Source of the DNA: an unidentified eubacterium SCB49
GTDB taxonomy: Bacteria; Bacteroidota; Bacteroidia; Flavobacteriales; Flavobacteriaceae
Length of the DNA stretch: 64,000 nt
Reading direction: 5' to 3'
NCBI GenBank assembly: GCA_000170815.1
Contig: ABCO01000008.1
Span: forward strand, 97,809-161,808
Within the stretch, counting starts at the first letter, position 1. Every line of letters starts with the position of its first letter. Positions 55,994-64,000 of the stretch are shown here, in pieces. A program made the translations under genes and the position numbers. The notes under the pieces were generated by a model. That model worked only from the letters and a program-made list of their open reading frames with translations. It ran no database searches and had not been told where the DNA came from.

Positions 55994-56026
55994 AAACCCG
56001 AAAGATCTTTAAGATTTTTCGGGTTT
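55994..56026 (+). terminator. Terminator after the glutaminyl cyclase gene
   Basis: AAACCCGAAA / TTTCGGGTTT with an inner ATCTT/AAGAT stem, followed by AATTTTTATT. Confidence 0.85.
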
Positions 56027-56209
56027 AATTTTTATTAGAAATCAATGTAACCCATGAAACCAAAAACTTGAGATTGGCTTAGTGATATTATTTTCATCGC
56101 TCATACCCTGGATTAGACCAAATACTCACTCAAACAGCACGTTCCCTAATTATTCATTTTATGAGCTTTTTAATACTTGTTTATTTACAATGTATTTAAA
56201 ACCAATCGT

Positions 56210-57320
56210 ATGAAAAAAGCAATAAAAATTAGTATTCCAGAACCTTGTCACGAAGATTGGAACAAGATGACCACCACAGAACGAGGTGCATTCTGTAAAG
56301 TATGCACCAAAGAAGTAATTGATTTTACAAAAAAAATTGACGAAGATATTGTGAAGCACGTACTAAACACGATAATACTTGTGGTCGTTTACTAAATCTC
56401 AATTAAACCGCAATTTAATTTTAGAACGTAGTTCTGGGCAAAAATTTGCACCACTTGCTGCTTCCTTACTTTTACCATTAACCATGATGGCTAGCACTTT
56501 AGGAACAACTAAGCAAGGTGGTTATAAAACTAAAACATTCACTTCTCTTGGCATTGGCAGTCTAAACAAAGAACCGCTTAGAATTCAAATTACCGTAAAA
56601 GGACACATTACAGACACCTACGGAAACCCCCTTAACAAAGTAACTATTGAAGTAAAAGAAACAGGGCAAAAAACAATAACTGATAAAAAAGGGAATTATC
56701 AAATAACATTTTTCGATAAAGAAACATTACTATTCTCTAAAGATGGTTTTGAAATAGCACAGCAGAAATTTGGAAACTACAATGAAACATTCAATTTGAA
56801 AATGACTGCTACAGAAATTAGCATTACAGAAAATATTGTAAGTGACGTTAAAAAAAATAACGACAACTCATTATTCATAAGTGGAACAATTACGGATGAT
56901 GATGGACTACCACTTCCAGGGGCTAATGTTATTATTAAAGGAACCTCAACAGGGACACAGTCTGATTTTGATGGAAACTATAGTATTAACACCCCTAAAA
57001 ATTCAGTTTTAATTGTGAGCTATGTGGGCTTTAATAACAAAGAAATAACAGTTTCAAACATTGATACTACTTTTGATATTAGCTTGGAGAGCTCTAATTG
57101 GCTAGGCGGAATAATCATAGTTATGGGTGCATTTAATAACACAAAACCCACTATCCCCTATTTTGGAAAACCTGAACATCGGGAAAACACCTATGAGGAA
57201 GACAAAAGAAAAGCTGAAAGACAAAAACGAAATGCAAATATGCTAGCCTTCAAAAAAATAAAAAAAGCAAGGATTAAAAACGAAAGAATAAAAAAAAGGG
57301 CGCTAAAAAAAAGAGACTAG
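56210..57320 (+). pseudogene. Frameshifted carboxypeptidase-regulatory-like surface protein
   Basis: Two ORF-track entries (56177..56395 and 56379..57320) are parts of one gene. The N-terminal part (MKKAIKISIPEPCHEDWNKM, FCKVCTKEVIDFTKK) runs out of frame at 56365-56367. The next codons read KHDNTCGR in another frame, and the remainder (FTKSQLNRNLILE...) is in the third frame after 56388-56390. Restoring one A to CTAAACAC and one T to CGTTTACT gives a continuous protein, KHVLKHDNTCGRFTKSQLNR. The later part has two CarboxypepD_reg-like domains (about 56580-56800; 56880-57090, PLPGANVIIKGTSTG) and a very basic C-terminus. Confidence 0.8.
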
Positions 57321-57340
57321 ATTTGCTTTATCACCAATCC

Positions 57341-57375
57341 ATCCCACTTGTAGTTTAGATACTAACAAGTGGGAT
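57341..57375 (+). terminator. Terminator after the frameshifted gene
   Basis: ATCCCACTTGT / ACAAGTGGGAT with an inner AGT/ACT pair and one bulge, followed by TCTTTT, 20 nt after the stop. Confidence 0.7.
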
Positions 57376-57524
57376 TCTTTTAAAATTTCAGCAATAAAAT
57401 GGAGTGTATTAAGTTATATTTGTAACCAATTTTTCTTGCATGAAATACCGTGAATCTAAAATAAATTATAATTATTAAAGGATTACAGTATTCCATCTTC
57501 TTATTTATCAAATATTTTATAAAA

Positions 57525-59068
57525 ATGAAATATGTTTACGCGTTGGCTATTTTCTGTAGCCTTATACTTTGGAGTTCTTGTCGTAATGATTTTGAAGCCG
57601 AACCAAACACTGGTAATCTAGAATTTTCTAGGGACACAGTGTATCTTGATACTATTTTTACCAATATAGGTTCAAGCACTTACAACTTAAAAGTATATAA
57701 CAACAGTAATGAAGATATAAACATCCCAACAGTAGGCTTAGCTAAAGGAGATAATAGTCTGTATCGTCTTAATGTAGATGGATTGGCAGGAAAACAATTT
57801 GAAGATATTAGAGTACTTGCAAAAGATAGTATTTTCATTTTTGTAGAAACTACAGCAGACATTCAAACATTACCTGGTAGTGACCCTAATTTTTTATACA
57901 CAGACCAAATAGTGTTTGATAGCGGTGCTAATGAGCAAGAAGTAGAGTTAGTTACATTAATACAAGATGCCGTATTTTTATTCCCAGAACGTTTTGATGA
58001 CGGAACTACAGAAACACTAAACCTAGGAACAACAGAAGAACCACTACTTATTGATGGTTACTTTTTAGATGATGACGAGCTAACATTTACTAACGAATTA
58101 CCCTATGTAATTTATGGCTTTGCCGCTGTTGCACCAGGAAAAACACTCAACATCTTACCAGGAGCACGTGTTCATTTTCATGCCGATAGCGGAATTCTTG
58201 TTGCAAACACAGGTTCTATTAAAGCAAACGGAGCACCTAGTGTAGATGCAGAACTACAAGAAAATCAAATTATATTTCAAGGAGATCGCCTAGAACCTTC
58301 ATTTGAAAATGTACCAGGACAATGGTTTTCTATATGGATGACACAAGGAAGTACCAATAACGAGTTTAGTTATTGCACCATTAAAAACAGTATTGTTGGC
58401 TTACTTATGGACAGTAATGATGGTGACGAAACACTTACCTTAAAAAATGTAGAACTCTACAACCACTCTAACAACGGACTACTTGCTAGAACCAGTAATG
58501 TATATGGCGAAAATGTAATTATTAACAACTGTGGTTTGTCTTCTTTACAATTATCTTTAGGTGGTAACTATACTTTTAACCATAGTACTTTTTCTAACTA
58601 TTGGACTAACGGTTTTAGAACAACACCTACAGTAAGTATAGATAACTTTTTGCAAGTAAGCCAGACAGAAGTATTAACAGCCCCTTTAAACGCAAACTTT
58701 AACAACTGTATTATCTACGGAAATGAGCGTAGAGAGATTGGATTATTAGATATTGAAGGTGAAGAATTCAACTTTAATTTTTCGAATTCATTGATTCGTT
58801 TTGAAGATCCTCAGGGAGATTTTGAAGGTTTGGCTAATTATGATTTTACAAACACCGCTCTATACACTAACACCGATTTTAATGCAGATCCTGTTTTTCA
58901 AATACTGGAGAAAACAACTTAAACATTGAGTTGGGTATTTCTGCGGCAGAACGTATTGGTAATTCGGCAACAGCAAATCTGGTACCTATAGATGCAAATG
59001 GCACAAACAGAAATACAAATGCTCCAGACGCGGGAGCTTACGAGAGTGTCGCATTTCCGGAAGAATAA
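57525..59068 (+). pseudogene. Parallel beta-helix lipoprotein, C-terminus frameshifted
   Basis: The ORF track ends at 58922, but the reading continues in another frame to 59068. Restoring one A in CAAATACT (58900-58902) gives DPVFQNTGENNLNIELGISAAERIGN...APDAGAYESVAFPEE with no stop until TAA 59068. The protein (about 514 aa restored) has an SPII signal (LILWSSCRND), an N-terminal Ig-like region (about residues 30-160) and a right-handed parallel beta-helix (about 215-450, repeated NCGLSSLQLSLGGNYTFNHS-type turns). Function unknown; likely a surface lipoprotein. Confidence 0.78.
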
Positions 59069-59117
59069 AAATCAAAAACTTTAGGTCAAACGAAATTGAC
59101 CTAACTACAAAGCATAA

Positions 59118-59145
59118 AAAAAGCTCATCTAACGATGAGCTTTTT
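59118..59145. terminator. Bidirectional terminator
   Basis: AAAAAGCTCATC / GATGAGCTTTTT with a TAAC loop and A/T runs; between the beta-helix gene and the convergent cold-shock gene. Confidence 0.92.
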
Positions 59146-59165
59146 AAGAAATAAAAATGTATATA

Positions 59166-59357
59166 TTACAGTACTCTTACGTTTACTGCATTAAGACCTT
59201 TGTTACCTTCTTTTAGTTCAAATTCTACCTCATCTCCTTCTCTAACCTCGTCGATTAATCCTGAGATGTGTACAAAATGATCTTTTTCTTGTCCTTCTTC
59301 AGTGATAAAACCAAACCCTTTAGAGTCGTTGAAGAACTTTACTATTCCTTTATTCAT
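59166..59357 (-). CDS. Cold-shock domain protein
   Basis: The real gene is 63 aa, starting ATG 59357 (MNKGIVKFFNDSKGFGFITEEG). The 95-aa ORF-track version includes upstream leader sequence. RNP1-like KGFGFI and RNP2-like HFVHISGL are present. It is an RNA/ssDNA chaperone. A TACATTTG box lies on the minus strand at 59385-59392, giving a short 5' UTR. Confidence 0.95.
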   Translation of the reverse strand: MNKGIVKFFNDSKGFGFITEEGQEKDHFVHISGLIDEVREGDEVEFELKEGNKGLNAVNVRVL

Positions 59358-59384
59358 TATAAAATATATAAAATTATTAAAGTA

Positions 59385-59392
59385 CAAATGTA
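59385..59392 (-). promoter_or_regulatory. Probable -7 box (TACATTTG) of the cold-shock gene
   Basis: TACATTTG matches TAnnTTTG, 28 nt upstream of the ATG at 59357; it lies inside the extended 95-aa ORF and argues against that start. Confidence 0.45.
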
Positions 59393-59512
59393 TACTAAAT
59401 AAAACGAATAAACTAATTATTTGGTTTTTGTTATATTTAATAAGCAAAAACAAGCGCTAAAAAGTAATCAATTTAATATGAGAGAATTATACAACTTAAA
59501 ACAAGAAAAAAC

Positions 59513-59541
59513 AAAAGCTTTCGAGAACCTCGAAAGCTTTT
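59513..59541. terminator. Terminator after glyA
   Basis: A perfect 13-bp stem (AAAAGCTTTCGAG / CTCGAAAGCTTTT) with a 3-nt loop, 26 nt after the glyA stop on the minus strand. Confidence 0.9.
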
Positions 59542-59567
59542 GCTCATATTACTAAAATGTTAATTCT

Positions 59568-60842
59568 CTAAGCGACAAATAATGGCTTATCTTCCATCAT
59601 AGCATTTACTTTTATTGCAATTACATCTAGCTGTGCTTCATTTTCAAAATTAACCAATGCTTCATCTACAAGATCTACAATGGTTTTCATATCCTCTTCT
59701 TTTAAACCACGAGTAGTAACTGCTGCAGTACCTATTCTAATTCCACTAGTTACAAATGGAGATTTATCATCAAAAGGCACCATATTTTTATTTACCGTAA
59801 TATCTGCTTTACCAAGTGCTTCTTCTGCTTGCTTACCGTTTATGTTTTTATTACGTAAATCAATAAGCATCATGTGATTATCAGTACCTCCACTAATAAT
59901 TTTGTACCCCTTTTCTACAAAGGCAGCAGCCATTACAGCGGCATTCTTTTTAACTTGCACCATATAATGTAAAAACTCATCTGTCAATGCTTCACCAAAA
60001 GCTATTGCCTTTGCTGCAATAATATGCTCTAATGGTCCACCTTGGTTTCCAGGGAAAATACCACTATCTAATAAAGATGACATCATTCTCTTTTTACCAC
60101 TTTTTAAAGTAATACCAAATGGATTTTCAAAATCTTCTCCCATCATGATCATCCCTCCTCTTGGTCCACGTAAGGTTTTATGTGTTGTAGTCGTTACTAC
60201 ATGACAATGCGGTATCGGATCACTAATAATTCCTTTGGCAATTAATCCCGCAGGATGCGCAATATCTGCCATTAAAATAGCCCCTACCTTATCGGCAATT
60301 TCTCTAAAACGTTTATAATCTATTTCGCGAGAATAAGCAGAAGCTCCCGCAATAATCATTTTTGGTTGCTCTTTTACAGCAATAGCTTCAATTTTATCAT
60401 AATCAAGCATCCCTGTTTCTTCTTCTACTCCATAAAACACAGGATTGTAAAGTTTTCCAGAAAAGTTTACTGGGCTTCCGTGTGTTAAATGCCCTCCATG
60501 AGAGAGATCAAAACCTAAAAATGTATCTCCAGGCTTTAAACAAGCTGCAAAAACAGCTGTATTTGCCTGAGATCCAGAATGAGGCTGCACATTTGCATAA
60601 GCAGCACCAAACAATTCTTTAGCACGATCTATAGCAATCTGCTCTACTTCGTCTACTATCTCACAACCGCCATAATAACGTTTGCCAGGATACCCTTCTG
60701 CATATTTGTTTGTTAATACAGAACCAGCAGCATCCATTACTTGCTGACTCACAAAATTTTCTGAAGCAATAAGTTCCAGACCGTTTAACTGTCTTTCTTT
60801 CTCTGCTTCTATTAATTCAAATATTATTTCGTCTCTTTTCAT
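59568..60842 (-). CDS. glyA: Serine hydroxymethyltransferase
   Basis: GlyA is the PLP enzyme that interconverts serine and glycine and charges tetrahydrofolate. The 424 aa have [24 protein letters not shown], the PLP lysine in [16 protein letters not shown] and [13 protein letters not shown]. The length is normal. It is monocistronic with a strong terminator. Confidence 0.97.
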   Translation of the reverse strand: MKRDEIIFELIEAEKERQLNGLELIASENFVSQQVMDAAGSVLTNKYAEGYPGKRYYGGCEIVDEVEQIAIDRAKELFGAAYANVQPHSGSQANTAVFAACLKPGDTFLGFDLSHGGHLTHGSPVNFSGKLYNPVFYGVEEETGMLDYDKIEAIAVKEQPKMIIAGASAYSREIDYKRFREIADKVGAILMADIAHPAGLIAKGIISDPIPHCHVVTTTTHKTLRGPRGGMIMMGEDFENPFGITLKSGKKRMMSSLLDSGIFPGNQGGPLEHIIAAKAIAFGEALTDEFLHYMVQVKKNAAVMAAAFVEKGYKIISGGTDNHMMLIDLRNKNINGKQAEEALGKADITVNKNMVPFDDKSPFVTSGIRIGTAAVTTRGLKEEDMKTIVDLVDEALVNFENEAQLDVIAIKVNAMMEDKPLFVA

Positions 60843-61043
60843 ACTCTAGTAAATACTTGCTTGCGCCTTGTTATTAAATAAGTTATCAATAAATATATAT
60901 GTGTCCAAAAAGTTTTAAAAACTAAGTGGATAAAAAATTAATATTTCCAAAGAAAAAAAACGAATGACATTTAATATCGTTCTAACTTTGCTCACAGATT
61001 GAACTTGTGTAATGTTAATTTTATTCAAAAATAACAAAAGCAT

Positions 61044-61073
61044 TTGTTACCTATATCTTTAATTATATATTTG
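61044..61073 (+). promoter_or_regulatory. Promoter of fahA (TTG-N19-TATATTTG)
   Basis: TTG at 61044-61046, a 19-nt spacer and TATATTTG at 61066-61073 match the consensus exactly; the 5' UTR would be about 27 nt. Confidence 0.8.
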
Positions 61074-61104
61074 ATATGTATTTTACTAACAGAAAATAAA
61101 CAGT

Positions 61105-62385
61105 ATGCCTTTAAACGCCAATAATCCTTCACGCAAATCCTGGATAGAAGTATCAGAAGACAGCGATTTCCCAATACAAAACATCCCTTTTGGAGTATTT
61201 TTAACAAGAGATGACATCATAACAATAGGTACCCGCATAGGAGATACCGCCATAGATTTAGGTGCTTTACACCAATTAGGATACTTTAAAGGTATCGACC
61301 TTACAGACGACATTTTTTTACAAGACAGCTTAAATGATTTTATAGCAGATGGCCGTAAAACATGGCGTCTTGTTCGTGATCGCATTAGCGATATCTTTTT
61401 AAAAGGAAACCACGAGTTACAAAACAATAACGCTCATTGTGATAAAATTTTATTTAAAATGGACGAAATTGAAATGCAACTTCCGGTTGACGTAGGAGAT
61501 TATACAGACTTTTACGCAAGTAAAGAACATGCTACTAATGTAGGTTCGCTTTTTAGAGATCCAGAAAATGCATTATTACCAAACTGGCTGCATATCCCAA
61601 TTGGGTATCACGGCCGTAGTAGTTCTATCATACCATCTGGCACACCTATACATAGACCTATAGGACAAACAAAACCAACTGAAGAAGGTGGTCAACCAGG
61701 CTTTGGTCCCTCTAAAGCGCTAGATTTTGAACTAGAAATGGCTTTTATTACAACAGACGCTAACCATTTAGGTAAACGTGTAAAAATGGAAGAAGCTGAA
61801 AATTATATTTTTGGACTAGTACAATTTAACGATTGGAGTGCTAGAGACATTCAAGCATGGGAATATGTGCCACTAGGCCCTTTTTTAGGAAAGAGTTTTG
61901 CATCTACAATCTCTCCTTGGATAGTAACACTTGATGCCCTTGAACCATTTAGAACAGATGGTCCAAAACAAGAGCCTGCGCCTCTACCTTATTTAGAACA
62001 AGGCAAAAACATGAATTTTGACATCAAACTAGAAGTAGGAATAGAACCAGAAGGAGGCGAAGAAACAATACTTGCAAAGTCTAACTTTAAATACATGTAT
62101 TGGTCTATGGCACAACAATTAACGCACCACACCTTAAACGGTTGTAATGTACGTAGTGGTGACATGATGGGAAGCGGTACAATTTCTGGCCCTACAAAAG
62201 ACAGCTACGGCTCTATGCTAGAACTCACTTGGCGCGGTGCAAATCCTGTAACTTTAAAAGACGGTACAGAACGTAAATTTATCAACGACGGCGATAACGT
62301 TAAAATGAGAGCTTATTGCGAAAAAGACGGATTACGCATTGGATTTGGAAATTGTGACGGAAAAGTACTTCCGGCTATCAAATAA
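61105..62385 (+). CDS. fahA: Fumarylacetoacetase
   Basis: FahA cleaves fumarylacetoacetate to fumarate and acetoacetate, the last step of tyrosine/homogentisate breakdown. The 426 aa have an N-terminal SH3-like domain (about residues 1-115) and a C-terminal FAH beta-roll with YHGRSSSIIPSGTPI, LDFELEMAFI, NDWSARDIQAWEYVPLGPFLGKS and GSGTISGPTKDSYGSMLEL, which contain the metal ligands. Other pathway genes are not in the window. Confidence 0.96.
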   Translation: MPLNANNPSRKSWIEVSEDSDFPIQNIPFGVFLTRDDIITIGTRIGDTAIDLGALHQLGYFKGIDLTDDIFLQDSLNDFIADGRKTWRLVRDRISDIFLKGNHELQNNNAHCDKILFKMDEIEMQLPVDVGDYTDFYASKEHATNVGSLFRDPENALLPNWLHIPIGYHGRSSSIIPSGTPIHRPIGQTKPTEEGGQPGFGPSKALDFELEMAFITTDANHLGKRVKMEEAENYIFGLVQFNDWSARDIQAWEYVPLGPFLGKSFASTISPWIVTLDALEPFRTDGPKQEPAPLPYLEQGKNMNFDIKLEVGIEPEGGEETILAKSNFKYMYWSMAQQLTHHTLNGCNVRSGDMMGSGTISGPTKDSYGSMLELTWRGANPVTLKDGTERKFINDGDNVKMRAYCEKDGLRIGFGNCDGKVLPAIK

Positions 62386-62436
62386 CAGATTTACGTTATT
62401 TAATAAACACATTCACAACAACTTATCACTTTAAAC

Positions 62437-62476
62437 TTTCTTCGGAAATTTTAACTCTTTAAAGTTTCCGAAGAAA
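62437..62476. repeat. Hairpin TTTCTTCGGAAA ... TTTCCGAAGAAA
   Basis: A perfect 12-bp inverted repeat with a 16-nt loop lies 51 nt after the fahA stop and before the next gene. There is no T-tract on the plus strand. It contains the recurrent TTCGGAAA core. Confidence 0.65.
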
Positions 62477-62571
62477 ATAATAGTATCTTAGCTGCAACAA
62501 ACAACAACTCCCTCCCGAAAATACCAACTCAGCAATTGAAAAAGTTACATTGAAACAACGGACTATTTATC

Positions 62572-63753
62572 ATGAAAAAAACAGTTTTTATACTTAGCCT
62601 AGTATTTTTATTTTTAAGTTGTAACAGCTCTAAAAAAAACCTAAAAGCACTTTTAACAGGAGACTATGACGAAGCAATAGAGCTTGCCGTAAAAAAATTA
62701 CAACAAGACAAGACTTCTGGTAAAAATGACGATCGTATAGATATTCTTGAAAATGCATTCCAAAAATTAGTTGAACAAAGTCAAAGTCGCTTAGCACTAT
62801 TAAAAAACTCAAACAGTGTATCTGCCACTAAAGAAACGTACTATATTTATCAAAATTTAGCTGAAACACAAGAGACAATATACCCACTACTCCCTCTAAA
62901 CTATATTACAGGTAAACAAGCAACATTTAATTTAGTTGATTACAACAGTGATATTATAACAGCAAAAAAAGACCTTATAAGCGCACTCGCTATAGAAGCG
63001 CAATACTATATGGATAGACAAACCATTCAGGATTACAGAACAGCATATAATGTATACTGTGATCTTGAAGAACTAGACCCTTACTATCCCAATTTAAGAG
63101 ACCTTAAAGATGACGCACAGTTTTACGGAACAGATTTTGTTCTTGTTTCCCTAGACAATAGAAGTGGTCAAATAATACCAATGGGATTAGAAAATGACTT
63201 ATTAGACTTTAACACCTATGGTTTAGATGATTTTTGGACGCAATACCATTCTAATATAAATCAAAATATTCCTTATAATTATGGAATCACCTTATATTTT
63301 ACAAACATCGCTATATCTCCAGAAAAAATATCTGAAAAGACTGAAAATAGAACAAAGAAAATTCAAGATGGCTGGGAATACACTATCAATACAAACAGTA
63401 AGTCTAAAACAGACAGTATAAATAATTCTGTCAAAAAAGCAAAATACATTACGGTATCTGCACAAGTAACCTATACAGAGCGAACTAAAGCAGCGTACGT
63501 TGAAGGTAATGTAATATATAGAGACTTAATTAATAACAGAGAGATAAATAGATATCCACTAGCAAGTGAGTTTGTATTTGAAAATATTTTCGCACGTTTT
63601 AGAGGCGACGAAAGAGCATTAACTTCTGAAGACAATAGATTCATAAAATTAAGCCCTATGCCTTTTCCAACAAGCGAACAAATGATTTATGATGCTGGTG
63701 AAGACATAAAATATAGACTTAAAGAAATTTTAAACAACAATAGACTACGATAA
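62572..63753 (+). CDS. Lipoprotein with helical repeats, unknown function
   Basis: This 393-aa protein has an SPII signal (VFLFLSCNSSKK). The N-terminal half has an alpha-helical, TPR-like pattern (LTGDYDEAIELAVKKLQQDKTSGKNDDR; QDYRTAYNVYCDLEELDPYYPNLRDL). The C-terminal half is beta-rich and charged. It is likely an envelope assembly or structural lipoprotein, by its architecture only. A TATCTTAG box (one mismatch to TAnnTTTG) lies upstream. It ends at a strong terminator. Confidence 0.75.
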   Translation: MKKTVFILSLVFLFLSCNSSKKNLKALLTGDYDEAIELAVKKLQQDKTSGKNDDRIDILENAFQKLVEQSQSRLALLKNSNSVSATKETYYIYQNLAETQETIYPLLPLNYITGKQATFNLVDYNSDIITAKKDLISALAIEAQYYMDRQTIQDYRTAYNVYCDLEELDPYYPNLRDLKDDAQFYGTDFVLVSLDNRSGQIIPMGLENDLLDFNTYGLDDFWTQYHSNINQNIPYNYGITLYFTNIAISPEKISEKTENRTKKIQDGWEYTINTNSKSKTDSINNSVKKAKYITVSAQVTYTERTKAAYVEGNVIYRDLINNREINRYPLASEFVFENIFARFRGDERALTSEDNRFIKLSPMPFPTSEQMIYDAGEDIKYRLKEILNNNRLR

Positions 63754-63784
63754 AAAAAAGCTCCATAAAATGGAGCTTTTTTTT
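63752..63784. terminator. Terminator overlapping the ytxJ stop
   Basis: AAAAAAAAGCTCCA / TGGAGCTTTTTTTT with a TAAAA loop; it serves the lipoprotein gene and the convergent ytxJ, whose stop codon lies at its edge. Confidence 0.9.
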
Positions 63785-64000
63785 ATATAAAATTTTCTAA
63801 TTCCCGTGCCTGAATAGCACTATGAGAAGCATGTGCTACTGCCACACCATCTTTTATAACAATAAGCTGAGGGCTTTGGTGTAATACTTGAAAAGTAAAA
63901 CCCACCTCATCACTAATAGTTCTATTAGAAAGAAGATCTAGATAATATAATTTAAGCTGATCATCTTTTAAAGAATAACTAGCCTCAAATTGACGTAAAA
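63783..64000 (-). CDS. ytxJ: Monothiol bacilliredoxin YtxJ (bacillithiol system), C-terminal part only
   Basis: The gene runs off the right edge and is absent from the ORF track; 72 codons are visible. The C-terminal sequence LKLYYLDLLSNRTISDEV, FQVLHQSPQLIVIKDG and HASHSAIQARELENFI is characteristic of YtxJ, a thioredoxin-fold protein (cis-Pro in SPQL). The active-site Cys (usually RCxxS) would be outside the window. It should remove bacillithiol from proteins and pairs logically with bshC in this window. Confidence 0.88.
   Translation of the reverse strand, partial: LRQFEASYSLKDDQLKLYYLDLLSNRTISDEVGFTFQVLHQSPQLIVIKDGVAVAHASHSAIQARELENFI

Noticed and set aside
56177-56395. 72-aa independent CDS
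   Set aside because: Its N-terminal part continues into the next ORF after two one-base corrections, so it is treated as the front end of one disrupted gene.
59478-59555. 25-codon ORF MRELYNLKQEKTKAFENLES...
   Set aside because: It runs through the glyA terminator hairpin, so the coding appearance is likely chance.

Overview
The window looks like chromosomal DNA from a marine-type member of the Flavobacteriaceae (Bacteroidota). The evidence is the AT-rich sequence, Bacteroidota-type promoters (TTG-N17-20-TAnnTTTG), many SPII lipoproteins, a type IX secretion (T9SS) C-terminal domain, and families typical of the group (DUF2911, DUF4290, DUF3820, DUF922, START-like, LysM plus PBP1 fusion, BshC/YtxJ bacillithiol proteins). 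Almost all of it is core genome. I see no tRNA or rRNA gene, IS element, prophage or CRISPR array.

Layout. 1-13.9 kb, mostly minus strand: a partial subtilisin-like peptidase, mnmA, a MORN protein, yidC, pyrG, small membrane/DUF proteins, OsmC, a LysM/PBP1 protein, guaA and bshC. 13.9-20.5 kb: a GT2 glycosyltransferase, an OmpA lipoprotein, an esterase-like lipoprotein, a YciO/Sua5 protein and a UvrD/PcrA helicase. 20.6-23.5 kb: a secreted BNR/T9SS protein, a membrane protein and miaE. 23.6-30.7 kb: a complete histidine operon hisGDCBHAF(IE) behind a His-rich leader peptide and attenuator. 30.7-32.2 kb: an unknown small gene, a TPP-riboswitch-like element with its own terminator but no gene behind it, and a DUF2911 protein. 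32.4-35.0 kb: an SRPBCC/SDR/photolyase cluster. 35-45.8 kb: murA, DUF4290, DUF493, an ATPase, recQ, fmt, HU, yqgE, a class IV aminotransferase, a START-like protein and a TlpA-like protein. 45.9-54.5 kb: pheT, a fasciclin protein, DUF2007, a YbiT-type ABC-F ATPase, a redox-fold lipoprotein, a small transaldolase and an SDR. 54.7-64 kb: the SRP RNA gene, a glutaminyl cyclase, two frame-disrupted surface-protein genes, a cold-shock protein, glyA, fahA, a lipoprotein and the C-terminal end of ytxJ.

How it works together. The his operon is one tightly overlapping transcription unit that can make histidine from PRPP and ATP, with translation-coupled attenuation as the visible control. bshC and ytxJ imply bacillithiol as the low-molecular-weight thiol. 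yidC and the SRP RNA serve membrane-protein insertion. pyrG, guaA, glyA and fmt supply nucleotides, one-carbon units and initiator tRNA.

The main things to check are the orphan thi-box element at 31.1-31.26 kb, three one-base homopolymer contractions that break two genes at 56.4-58.9 kb, the Cys-to-Asp MurA, the SDR lacking its catalytic Tyr in the photolyase cluster, and two terminators that run directly into the next start codon. I did not find a clear, previously undescribed multi-gene system.
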